From an uncultured Bacilli bacterium (GTDB taxonomy: Bacteria; Bacillota_I; Bacilli_A; RF39; UBA660), in assembly GCA_934090735.1 (NCBI GenBank), contig CAKOJR010000002.1, positions 1-64,000 of the forward strand: a DNA stretch of 64,000 nucleotides. The letters run 5' to 3'. The notes under the pieces are model-generated. The model worked only from the letters and a program-made list of their open reading frames with translations, was not told the DNA's origin and ran no database searches. The first letter of the stretch is position 1, and every line of letters begins with the position of its first letter. The translations under genes and the position numbers were made by a program. Below, piece after piece: positions 17,734 to 25,151 of the stretch.

Positions 17734-18591
17734 CTATCTAAATGTCTTAGGCGTATTTGCATGCGGTATGTTTGTTTTTAATGATAGATTTTCATCGTTA
17801 AAGTACAGATTACCTGCAGTATCTGTATATCCGATACAAAAAGGTTCAATTCGGTTTCCATTATTTGGGTCTATTCCTTCAGCATTAACTTTGGCACTTG
17901 TTTGTAAGATTAAAGGTTGTCTTACAATTCCTAAACTTAAATTGGGATAGTTTCTTCCATTATATTTTTTTTCAAAATTTCCAACTTTATATATATCGTT
18001 ACCATGAATAAAGCATATATCTTCACAACGTACAAAATCGGCTGTTCCAATTCCATTAGTTAACCTCGAATTTTCTGGGTTTACTATGCACATTCCAAAT
18101 GTTGGATGAATTTCATCAATTGGAAAACCTAACATTCCCATGGCGATGCAGTTTTCATTTTGAGCTTGCATTTTTGCGTATGAATGTAAATCTTGATCAG
18201 AAAATGATTCGTAAATGCCAGTTCTAGGGTGTGAGTGGAAATGTAAAACAACAGGTATAATCCCACTAGTTTTGTACTCCCTTATTTTATTATTTAATTC
18301 AGCATAATTTTGAGGAGACGGTTTAACTGCTTTTCCTTCTCCCATGGGACCATTTGCTTGTTCAAATTCGCTTGTATTGTAATCGAAGTATATAGTTCTA
18401 GGTTCGTTTGAGATTACTCTTCCAACAAAAAATCTTCCCCACTCTCGATTGTTATTTATTGCATTAATGCTCATTTGTAGTATATTTTCATAACATTTGC
18501 TACTAAAGACTACTCTACATTTTTTATTTAAGTCTTCATACGAAGGAATATTTTTATATTGGTCGTAACTAACTGTATTTAATTCAGCCAT
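17734..18591 (-). CDS. JAMM/MPN+ metalloprotease-domain protein
   Basis: 285 residues from the ATG at 18591. The frame is open to 18627, but an extended -10 (TGGTATAAT) occupies that part, so the shorter start is chosen. It contains the exact JAMM zinc motif: His119-Ser-His121, seven residues, Ser129, two residues, Asp132, with Glu50 (NREWGRFF) as the likely catalytic glutamate. No signal peptide or membrane helix, so it acts in the cytoplasm. JAMM proteins cleave isopeptide bonds or process sulfur carriers; no ThiS- or ubiquitin-like gene is nearby. The C-terminal 130 residues have no recognised domain. Transcribed alone. Confidence 0.8.
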   Translation of the reverse strand: MAELNTVSYDQYKNIPSYEDLNKKCRVVFSSKCYENILQMSINAINNNREWGRFFVGRVISNEPRTIYFDYNTSEFEQANGPMGEGKAVKPSPQNYAELNNKIREYKTSGIIPVVLHFHSHPRTGIYESFSDQDLHSYAKMQAQNENCIAMGMLGFPIDEIHPTFGMCIVNPENSRLTNGIGTADFVRCEDICFIHGNDIYKVGNFEKKYNGRNYPNLSLGIVRQPLILQTSAKVNAEGIDPNNGNRIEPFCIGYTDTAGNLYFNDENLSLKTNIPHANTPKTFR

Positions 18592-18613
18592 GTTCTCACT
18601 ACCTTTCTTGTTT

Positions 18614-18622
18614 ATTATACCA
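18614..18622 (-). promoter_or_regulatory. Extended -10 promoter of the JAMM gene
   Basis: Minus-strand TGGTATAAT. The -35 region is weak, as is usual for extended -10 promoters. Its position decides the start codon at 18591. Confidence 0.55.
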
Positions 18623-18725
18623 TGCAAGTTAAGTTTATGGTATTATTGTTATTCATATTTTAAGATGATTGTGAGTGATATATTTAAAATTCGTAAAACA
18701 ATAGTAAATTTTAAAAAATTATAGC

Positions 18726-18768
18726 CATGAAAAAAGATGATTTTAATTATTTTATTTCATCATCTTTT
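18726..18768 (-). terminator. Terminator of the 184-residue unknown gene
   Basis: Minus-strand perfect 10-bp hairpin (arms 18759-18768 and 18732-18741) followed by U residues. The 5' arm lies inside the end of the coding region. It separates this gene from the JAMM gene. Confidence 0.65.
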
Positions 18769-19306
18769 CTGTTTTATTTAAAGTCTTAACCGAAGTGTTA
18801 CATAGAGGAATTTTATTGCTTCCTATGGGCACACCAACCATACATTCGCCTAATATTTCTGCTTGGCTTAAATCATCAATAGCCATATCTAACATTTTGA
18901 TTGCATTTGGATTTTGCTCGATATCTTCTAAACTTGTGTGTTCTTCTGTTTTCATATCTAATCCAAAATTTGCCCTTATACTAAGTCCACCGAAATCAGC
19001 TTGTGGAGTAAAATTTGCAACAGTAAACTCTTTTTCAGCACTTGGTGCATGAACTGAAAGTTTATCTACAGTAAATGAATCGCTTTCTTCAAAATAACTA
19101 AAATTCATAAGAACACAGCCGGATTGAGGAAATCCATATTGTACTTGATAGCTGTATTCCCCATCTCTTGAGTTTTTTTCATCGATTATTTGGTCAAAAC
19201 TAAAAAATTGATTTGATGGGAGTGAAATTTCTTTGTCATAAAAACTTAATGCGAGTTTTAAAAGCATAGTCATCTTCTCTTTTACTTGAGTATTTTGCTC
19301 TTCCAT
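18752..19306 (-). CDS. Unknown cytoplasmic protein, 184 residues
   Basis: 184 residues without signal peptide or membrane helix; mixed alpha/beta composition with two cysteines. The N-terminal third is helical (VKEKMTMLLKLALSFY), and the middle has beta-like alternation. I do not recognise a family. AGGAG lies 11 bases before the ATG. It has its own terminator and stands just upstream of the JAMM metalloprotease gene in the same direction, so a functional link is possible but unproven. Confidence 0.6.
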   Translation of the reverse strand: MEEQNTQVKEKMTMLLKLALSFYDKEISLPSNQFFSFDQIIDEKNSRDGEYSYQVQYGFPQSGCVLMNFSYFEESDSFTVDKLSVHAPSAEKEFTVANFTPQADFGGLSIRANFGLDMKTEEHTSLEDIEQNPNAIKMLDMAIDDLSQAEILGECMVGVPIGSNKIPLCNTSVKTLNKTEKMMK

Positions 19307-19447
19307 ATTAATTAATTCTCCTCTCTTTTATAAGATAACATACTTCAAAAGAAAATTCTTGTATAATAATTTATTTTTACGAATAATAGACAATTTTAAA
19401 CTTTATATTTCTGTTTATTTATATTATAATTTTGTTGGTGATAAAAT

Positions 19448-19954
19448 ATGGAAACTAAGAAAACAAAAAAAGAGATAGTACAGATGCTTTTAAAAAAAGA
19501 ACTTGATACTAAAGATGAAGAAGAACTAATGAATATGCTTCTTGATGAACCAATAAGTGTTGATGTTGATAAGCAAAGTGATGAAAACAGAAGTTTTGGA
19601 GACAAACTTGCGGATAAAATAACAGAGGTTGCTGGTAGTTGGACGTTTATTATTTCAATGATTTTATTCTTAATTTTATGGGTAGTTTTAAATGTATATA
19701 TTTTGGAAGAAGCCGATCCTTATCCATTTATTTTACTTAATCTACTTTTATCTTGCATAGCAGCACTTCAGGCACCTATTATTATGATGAGTCAAAATAG
19801 AGAGGCTAAAAAAGATAGATTAAGAAGTTCGAATGATTATAAGACTGATTTAAAGAGCGAACTTATATTAGAAGAGTTACATAATGAAATGAAAAAGATT
19901 CTTAGTAATCAAAATAAGATATTAAAATATATAAATGAAGATAAAGAAAAATAA
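19448..19954 (+). CDS. DUF1003 membrane protein
   Basis: 168 residues. A charged N-terminal 50 residues precede the DUF1003 core with two membrane helices: GDKLADKITEVAGSWTFI, then SRSN-like QNREAKKDR after LQAPIIMMSQ. The C-terminus is a predicted coiled coil (LILEELHNEMKKILSNQNK). Family function is unknown. The ribosome site GGTGAT precedes the ATG, and a TATAAT lies at 19425-19430. It is one of few plus-strand genes here and ends in a terminator shared with the converging 19970 gene. Confidence 0.88.
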   Translation: METKKTKKEIVQMLLKKELDTKDEEELMNMLLDEPISVDVDKQSDENRSFGDKLADKITEVAGSWTFIISMILFLILWVVLNVYILEEADPYPFILLNLLLSCIAALQAPIIMMSQNREAKKDRLRSSNDYKTDLKSELILEELHNEMKKILSNQNKILKYINEDKEK

Positions 19955-19975
19955 GCTTCAAAACGGAGCTTATTT
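19949..19975. terminator. Bidirectional terminator
   Basis: Inverted repeat AAATAAGCT (19949-19957) and AGCTTATTT (19967-19975), A-rich before and T-rich after, between the convergent DUF1003 and 19970 genes and overlapping both gene ends. Confidence 0.75.
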
Positions 19976-20389
19976 ATTTTGTAACATATTTAATAAATCA
20001 ATTTTAAACATATCTTTTTCAGCATTATTTTTACTAATCATAACACCTTTATATGTTGTAAGTTCAGCCATATGGCCTTCTAAAAGAATATCTGATGGTG
20101 TAATAGTATCTAACATTACAACTTTCTCTTTCTCATAAACTATATAATGTAATTTAATATCACCATGTACTTGACTGAACATATGGTCACTTGGTAATTT
20201 TAATTCGTAAGTTTTAGTACCAGCTTTTTTGTTTTTTGATATTAATTCACCAATGAATTCACCATTTCTTAATGATGGATAATATTCAAAATTTAACTTT
20301 TTGAATGCAAGCATATTATATTTCTTTAATGCTCTTTCTAGCTTACGATATTCATTTTCGTTAATATAGTCTAAAATAAATCCTTTCAT
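19970..20389 (-). CDS. Unknown cytoplasmic protein, 139 residues
   Basis: 139 residues, basic, no membrane segment. It begins with a helix-rich stretch (NENEYRKLERALKKYN), then alternating beta-like segments and a Met/Leu-rich C-terminal helix. No family recognised. What stands out is its promoter region: two near-duplicate consensus promoters in tandem and a 7-bp-arm palindrome between them. Strong or tightly regulated expression is therefore likely. The ribosome site AGGGGG is upstream of the ATG. Confidence 0.65.
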   Translation of the reverse strand: MKGFILDYINENEYRKLERALKKYNMLAFKKLNFEYYPSLRNGEFIGELISKNKKAGTKTYELKLPSDHMFSQVHGDIKLHYIVYEKEKVVMLDTITPSDILLEGHMAELTTYKGVMISKNNAEKDMFKIDLLNMLQNK

Positions 20390-20424
20390 ATTTAATACCC
20401 CCTATTACCCTTAAATACACATTA

Positions 20425-20453
20425 ATTGTAGCATATTTATGGCATTTTGTCAA
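20425..20453 (-). promoter_or_regulatory. Proximal promoter P1 of the 19970 gene
   Basis: Minus-strand TTGACA (20448-20453), 17-base spacer, TACAAT (20425-20430). The -35 is a perfect match to the sigma-A consensus. Confidence 0.8.
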
Positions 20454-20457
20454 ATTT

Positions 20458-20473
20458 AGGTACATTTGTACCT
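20458..20473. repeat. Palindrome AGGTACA-TT-TGTACCT, candidate operator
   Basis: Perfect 7-bp arms with a 2-base centre. It sits 4 bases upstream of the P1 -35 box and inside the transcript from P2, a typical place for a repressor or activator to bind as a dimer. Confidence 0.55.
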
Positions 20474-20488
20474 TTTTACTGGACCTTA

Positions 20489-20518
20489 ATTATAGCAGAT
20501 ATAGGGGTATTTAGTCAA
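20489..20518 (-). promoter_or_regulatory. Distal promoter P2 of the 19970 gene
   Basis: Minus-strand TTGACT (20513-20518), 18-base spacer, TATAAT (20489-20494). The sequence from -35 to past -10 closely resembles P1 (shared TTGAC-AAAT-CC, TGCTA-AATTAA), suggesting a local duplication. Confidence 0.7.
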
Positions 20519-20590
20519 GCAAACCATAAAAAAAGAGCGCAAAACACCCCTATGCATGCAATCAGTAAATTGCGAGTTTTACATGGTTAT

Positions 20591-20812
20591 TTAATTCCAT
20601 AAGTCATCTGTTTCTGTACTTACGCACTTACCTTCTCCTCTTTTTTCGCCTTCAACGTATGTTTGACCTACCAAAGGACATGAGGCTTTTGTAATTGCAT
20701 CTTTTAAATAACCACCTAGATATTTAATTAGCACTACTGCTAAAACTGTAATCAAGCTAATAATTAGAACATATTCTACTAAGGCTTGACCACGATTATT
20801 GTTCTTTTTCAT
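20591..20812 (-). CDS. Flp-type (class IVb) prepilin-like protein
   Basis: 73 residues. The start MKKNNNRG|QALVEYVLIISL is a classic class III prepilin signal: short basic leader, Gly8, then Glu and Tyr at mature +5 and +6, followed by a hydrophobic helix. This matches Flp/Fap pilins of Tad systems. The C-terminal part has two cysteines (Cys45, Cys62) that could form a disulfide. No Tad ATPase, TadB/C or prepilin peptidase gene is present in the window, so assembly genes must be elsewhere or this is an orphan. A consensus promoter lies directly upstream. Confidence 0.8.
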   Translation of the reverse strand: MKKNNNRGQALVEYVLIISLITVLAVVLIKYLGGYLKDAITKASCPLVGQTYVEGEKRGEGKCVSTETDDLWN

Positions 20813-20831
20813 CTAGGACTCACCTACTATA

Positions 20832-20860
20832 ATAATATATTGTTTTAGCTTTTTTGTCAA
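20832..20860 (-). promoter_or_regulatory. Promoter of the Flp-like prepilin gene
   Basis: Minus-strand TTGACA (20855-20860), 17-base spacer, TATTAT (20832-20837). Confidence 0.8.
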
Positions 20861-20890
20861 ATATATTATATAATATTTGTAGGTGAATAT

Positions 20891-21175
20891 ATGAAAATTA
20901 TTACTGCTAAAACATATATGCAAAAACTTACTGGCTTAATGGGTAAGAAAAATATTAATTCTGGAATGTTTTTTCCTGGAGTATCCTCTATTCATACTTT
21001 CTTTATGAAAGAAAGTATTGATGTTATTGGTTTAAATGATGCCATGATAGTCATTTCTATTTATGAGAATGTTAAACCGAATAAAATACTTATTCTTAAG
21101 AATGCTAAGCATACTTTAGAGCTTCCTAATGGGGAAAGTAAACGTTATCATATTGGTCAAAAGGTTAAATTTTAA
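20891..21175 (+). CDS. DUF192 family protein
   Basis: 94 residues. It shows the DUF192 pattern: LTGLMGKKN, GMFFPGVSSIHTFFMKESID with the conserved Thr-x-x-Met, and a final LELPNGESKRYHIGQ. Unlike many members it has no signal peptide, so it looks cytoplasmic. Family function is unknown. It is divergent from the Flp-like prepilin with 78 bases between. AGGTGA precedes the ATG. Confidence 0.85.
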   Translation: MKIITAKTYMQKLTGLMGKKNINSGMFFPGVSSIHTFFMKESIDVIGLNDAMIVISIYENVKPNKILILKNAKHTLELPNGESKRYHIGQKVKF

Positions 21176-21237
21176 GTTTAGCCTTTATTTTTTAATTATT
21201 TTCTGTTAAACTATAGGTGCTAAAGGGGAGAAAAATT

Positions 21238-21798
21238 ATGAAGTACGATAAATTACCTGATATAAAAATTCTTGATGAATCTAATAAAGTTATTCATCAA
21301 AAATCAAGTGATGTAACATTTCCTTTGAAAGAGGAAACTAAGAAGTTAATAAATGATGTTCTGGATTATTTAGAGATGAGTCAAATTGAAGAATACAGTG
21401 AGAAGTATGATTTAAGACCAGGCATGGGACTTTCTTTTGTTCAATTGGGATTATTAGAAAGAATCTTTGTTGTAAGTGAGGATTTGGGAGATAATAAGTT
21501 TAATAGATATGTTGTTATCAATCCTAAAATAGTTAGTCAAAGTGCTGAAATGATTTACGTTGGTGAGGGCGAAGGATGCCTTAGTGTTAATAGAGACGTT
21601 GAAGGAATTGTTCCTAGACACGCAAGAATTACCGTTGATGCATTTGATGAAAATGGTAAAGAATTTACAATAAGAGTTCGTGAAGATATGGCAGTTGCTT
21701 TTCAGCACGAACTAGACCACCTAGACGGTATTCTATTTGTAGATAAGATTGATAAGAAAAATCCTTACAAAAATTCAGATATTATGAGAGAAATCTAA
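21238..21798 (+). CDS. def: Peptide deformylase
   Basis: 186 residues from the ATG at 21238. The open frame reaches a GTG at 21217, but the ribosome site GGGGAG lies between the two. The enzyme removes the formyl group from nascent proteins. Metal and catalytic motifs II and III are intact: EGCLSV and QHELDH. Motif I, usually GxGLAAxQ, reads GMGLSFVQ: the glutamine is kept but both alanines are changed. The long insert before motif I is typical of type 2 (Gram-positive) deformylases. A strong terminator follows, shared with the converging gene. Confidence 0.92.
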   Translation: MKYDKLPDIKILDESNKVIHQKSSDVTFPLKEETKKLINDVLDYLEMSQIEEYSEKYDLRPGMGLSFVQLGLLERIFVVSEDLGDNKFNRYVVINPKIVSQSAEMIYVGEGEGCLSVNRDVEGIVPRHARITVDAFDENGKEFTIRVREDMAVAFQHELDHLDGILFVDKIDKKNPYKNSDIMREI

Positions 21799-21837
21799 AA
21801 AATCTCGTTTCTTTAAAATTAAGAAGCGAGATTTTTT
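21797..21837. terminator. Bidirectional terminator after def
   Basis: Arms of 17 bases (21797-21813 and 21821-21837, one G-U) with a 7-base loop and A/T tails on both sides, between the convergent def and 21840 genes. Confidence 0.88.
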
Positions 21838-21839
21838 TA

Positions 21840-23039
21840 TTATAAATTTTTTTTACTGTTTGATTTTTTAATAACCGCTTTTGCCATGTTATCAACCGTA
21901 ATTGTTGATGCCAGTCTTGTCCCATTTGATAATGTATCAAACACTGTCGTCATTTGCTCTGGTGTAATTGGTTTTTTAGGTTCAGAATATTCACCGGCTA
22001 ATCCATTAGTAATATTATAAATTAGATTAAAGTCTTGGTTAGAATCATCTCCAAAATAATCTATACTAATAACTTCTCCATTATCTGACTCACGTTCAGC
22101 ATCAGTTCTAAAGTAATGTGCTATAGTTAAATATTCACCCTTACCAAGGGCATACCTCAATCTGTAAATAAAACCATCAGGATTTCTAAAATAAGAAACT
22201 TCACTTTCACTGCCGTTTTCTATCGCCATTTTACAACAACCATTTCTCTTTTTATGATGCACCTCATTAAAAACATCAGCAGTTACTTTTACTTTCTTTA
22301 AATATTTATCAGCAGAATCCAATTCTATTTCCTCATTTATAAATGGATTAATCGTTTTATCAAATTGATCAACCACATTTCTAAATTCTCTTCCAAAAGA
22401 AGTTTCCTTTTCATTTTCAATCGTTTTTAAATATTTTTCACCGTTTTCTTTATCTGCTGCCATCCATTCAGTAGATGTTATGCAAGGATTTACTTTTTTT
22501 AAAATACTACCCATTATAGTACTCATTATTTCATCATATCTTTGAACTTCCGTTTCAGGTAGTCCCTTTTTTCTAGCGCAATAATCCTTTAATTCAGTTA
22601 AAAAAATAATTAGTTCTTCCTTTGAATCAATACAATACTCTTCAATATATTTATCTTCATTTGGTCTATTTAACATATCACTTCTTATTTTTTTTAATCT
22701 TTCATTATACTCATAGTCATCCTTATCAAGACGTTCTCTTAATAATTTACGTACCTCTTTACCACATTGTTCATCAGTTGCTTGTTCTATCGGAATATAT
22801 CCTACTCCACCATTAATTCTCATTTTCTGATGGCTTTCTGGATACTTATTATAAAGAATATTTGCAAATTCTAAAGGAATATTGCCTTTAATTATCGCAT
22901 GATCTGTACCGCTAAAACATATTAAAAGATTATTCCAAAAATATACTTCCTGTTCTAAACCATTTGCTCCTCTAGCATTTAATATATGATTATCAATACC
23001 AAGTGTGTCTAAAATTTCATAAAATTCTAATCTTGTCAT
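21840..23039 (-). CDS. Unknown cytoplasmic protein, 399 residues
   Basis: 399 residues, strongly charged, no membrane segment. The N-terminal 90 residues look like a small alpha/beta domain, the middle (about 100-240) is helical and acidic-basic rich, and about 280-345 has beta-rich text with two adjacent cysteines (GCCKM). No family recognised. Ribosome site AAAGG before the ATG and a TATAAT upstream. Single gene, ending at the terminator shared with def. Its function cannot be inferred from neighbours. Confidence 0.7.
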   Translation of the reverse strand: MTRLEFYEILDTLGIDNHILNARGANGLEQEVYFWNNLLICFSGTDHAIIKGNIPLEFANILYNKYPESHQKMRINGGVGYIPIEQATDEQCGKEVRKLLRERLDKDDYEYNERLKKIRSDMLNRPNEDKYIEEYCIDSKEELIIFLTELKDYCARKKGLPETEVQRYDEIMSTIMGSILKKVNPCITSTEWMAADKENGEKYLKTIENEKETSFGREFRNVVDQFDKTINPFINEEIELDSADKYLKKVKVTADVFNEVHHKKRNGCCKMAIENGSESEVSYFRNPDGFIYRLRYALGKGEYLTIAHYFRTDAERESDNGEVISIDYFGDDSNQDFNLIYNITNGLAGEYSEPKKPITPEQMTTVFDTLSNGTRLASTITVDNMAKAVIKKSNSKKNL

Positions 23040-23116
23040 AAGTTAAACCTTTCTTTGATATTTGTATATTATAACATAATTCTTTCTTTTGGATTATAAA
23101 ATTTCGTTAAAAATTT

Positions 23117-23142
23117 AAAAAAGTATTGAACTTAGTCAATAC
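23117..23142 (-). terminator. Terminator of parE
   Basis: Minus-strand 7-bp hairpin (arms 23136-23142 and 23123-23129) followed by six U residues, just past the parE stop codon at 23148. Confidence 0.75.
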
Positions 23143-23147
23143 CCTTT

Positions 23148-25052
23148 TTAAATCTTATAATCATCTTCTAATGAGAACTCAACATTTTCATTAATCCATT
23201 CTTTACGAGGTTCTACTACATCACCCATTAGAACACTAACTCTCTTTTCAGCAAGAACGGCATCATTAATACTTACCTTAATTAAATTACGTCTATCAGG
23301 GTCCATTGTTGTTTCCCAAAGTGGCTCTGGGTTCATTTCACCTAAACCTTTATATCTTTGAACTTTATAGTTTTCTTTATTTTTAGTTACTGCTTTTAGT
23401 TCTTCATTTGTCCAGCAGTAGATATGATTTTTACCAAAGTCTACTTTATATAGAGGTGGCATTGCAATGTATAGGTGTCCCTCTTCAATTAGAGGTTTCA
23501 TGAAACGATAGAAGAATGTTAGAAGTAAGCACTGAATGTGCGCTCCATCATCATCGGCATCAGTCATAATAATTATTTTATCATAATTAATGTCTTTTAT
23601 TTGGAAGTCACTTCCATAGCCTGCACCAATGCAGTGAATCATAGTATTAATTTCTTCGTTTTTAAAGATGTCTGCACTTGTTGCTTTTTCAGTATTAATT
23701 ATTTTACCTCTAAGTGGAAGAATTGCTTGAAATTTACGATCTCTACTCTTTTTAGCAGTTCCACCAGCTGAGTTTCCCTCTACGATGAATAATTCATTTA
23801 TTTTAGGGTTTCTTGCTTGTGCTGGAGTAAGTTTACCACTTAAGCTTCTTGCTTCACTTTTTTTGCTTTTACCATTACGAACATCTTCTCTAGCTTTTCT
23901 TGCTGCTTCTCTAGCACTTTTACTTTTTAACATTTTATCTAGGATAGCAACAGCACTTTCTTTAGTTTCTTCTAGGTAATATTTTAGAGAATCTGTTACG
24001 ATAGCTTCTACTACACTTCTTGCTTCTGGTGTACCTAATTTACCCTTAGTCTGTCCTTCAAATTGTAATAGATTTTCAGGTATCTTCATATTAATAACAG
24101 CAGTTAATCCTTCTCTTACGTCTGTACCTTCTAAGTTATTGTCCTTAGTTTTTAACATACCATTATTACGAGCATAGTCATTAAATACTTTAGTAATAGC
24201 AGTTTTAAAACCTACTTCATGAGTTCCGCCATCACCTGTTTTAACATTATTAACAAATGAGATAATGTTTTCACTATATTCATCTGTGTACTGAAGCGCT
24301 ATATCTACTTCCATACCACTCTTTTCTCCATGAATAGGAACTACTTTATGAAGTACTCCTTTTCCTTCGTTAATGTACTCGACAAATGAAGTAATGCCAT
24401 TTTCATAGTGATATGTAACTTTTTTCTCGTCAGCTACGTCTTCTACTTCACATGTTAAATTTTTAAGTAAGAAGGCACTTTCTTGCATTCTTTCACAGAT
24501 AGTTGTATAACTGAAATTTAAGTTTTTAAATATTTCATGATTAGGCATGAATGTTACAATAGTACCTGTTTTATTAGTTGTACCAACTTTATGAAGTGGG
24601 ATATCTACTTTACCACCATCTTTAAATCTTATTTGATGAATAGCTCCATCTCTTAGGATAGTTACTTCCATCCACTCTGATAAGGCGTTAACTACACTTG
24701 CGCCTACTCCGTGAAGTCCACCAGATACTTTATATCCGTTAGTTTCAAATTTACCACCAGCATGAAGTATTGTATAAATAACCTCTGGAGTGCTTTTACC
24801 ACTTTTATGCATACCAGTTGGTACACCACGACCATTGTCTGCTACAGTTAAACTATTATCTTTATTTATTTTTACAGTAATTTTATTACCGAAACCATTA
24901 ATTATTTCATCTACGCAGTTATCGATAATTTCCCAAGCAAGATGATGTAATCCTCTTTTATCTGTACTACCTATGTACATACCCGGTCTTTTTCTAACTG
25001 CCTCTAATCCTTCTAATATGGTTATTGAACTTTCATCATACTTATTATTCAT
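23148..25052 (-). CDS. parE: DNA topoisomerase IV subunit B
   Basis: 634 residues. GHKL ATPase motifs: DNCVDE, DNGRGVPTG and GGLHGVG. Transducer and Toprim follow (VEGNSAGG, MTDADDDGAHI), then the C-terminal RYKGLGEMN. Assignment to ParE over GyrB rests on RGKIINTEKA followed by KNEEINTMIHCIGAGYG, typical of Firmicute ParE. The Toprim motif normally reads EGDSAGG; here the Asp is Asn (codon AAC), while the catalytic Glu and the DxD are kept. parC, usually adjacent, is absent. The ribosome site GGTGAT is well placed and the gene has its own terminator. Confidence 0.92.
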   Translation of the reverse strand: MNNKYDESSITILEGLEAVRKRPGMYIGSTDKRGLHHLAWEIIDNCVDEIINGFGNKITVKINKDNSLTVADNGRGVPTGMHKSGKSTPEVIYTILHAGGKFETNGYKVSGGLHGVGASVVNALSEWMEVTILRDGAIHQIRFKDGGKVDIPLHKVGTTNKTGTIVTFMPNHEIFKNLNFSYTTICERMQESAFLLKNLTCEVEDVADEKKVTYHYENGITSFVEYINEGKGVLHKVVPIHGEKSGMEVDIALQYTDEYSENIISFVNNVKTGDGGTHEVGFKTAITKVFNDYARNNGMLKTKDNNLEGTDVREGLTAVINMKIPENLLQFEGQTKGKLGTPEARSVVEAIVTDSLKYYLEETKESAVAILDKMLKSKSAREAARKAREDVRNGKSKKSEARSLSGKLTPAQARNPKINELFIVEGNSAGGTAKKSRDRKFQAILPLRGKIINTEKATSADIFKNEEINTMIHCIGAGYGSDFQIKDINYDKIIIMTDADDDGAHIQCLLLTFFYRFMKPLIEEGHLYIAMPPLYKVDFGKNHIYCWTNEELKAVTKNKENYKVQRYKGLGEMNPEPLWETTMDPDRRNLIKVSINDAVLAEKRVSVLMGDVVEPRKEWINENVEFSLEDDYKI

Positions 25053-25100
25053 CTTGTATCACCACAATAAATTATACCAAATCCCTTATAAAAAGACAAA

Positions 25101-25137
25101 TAAAAACTCGGGTAGACGTATGCAAGACCTACCCGAG
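25101..25137 (-). terminator. Terminator of the 25152 gene
   Basis: Minus-strand 9-bp GC-containing hairpin (arms 25129-25137 and 25107-25115) and a U-run from 25101-25106. Confidence 0.85.
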
Positions 25138-25151
25138 AGTATGTTTAAAAC

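Noticed and set aside
19396..19605. 69-residue minus-strand frame over the start of the DUF1003 gene
   Set aside because: Ser/Phe-rich translation typical of an antisense shadow; no ribosome site.
20533..20590. Possible terminator after the Flp-like prepilin
   Set aside because: The minus strand has a 5-bp GCAAT/ATTGC hairpin and a distant U-run, but the stem and the U-run are separated by more than 15 bases; too weak to call.
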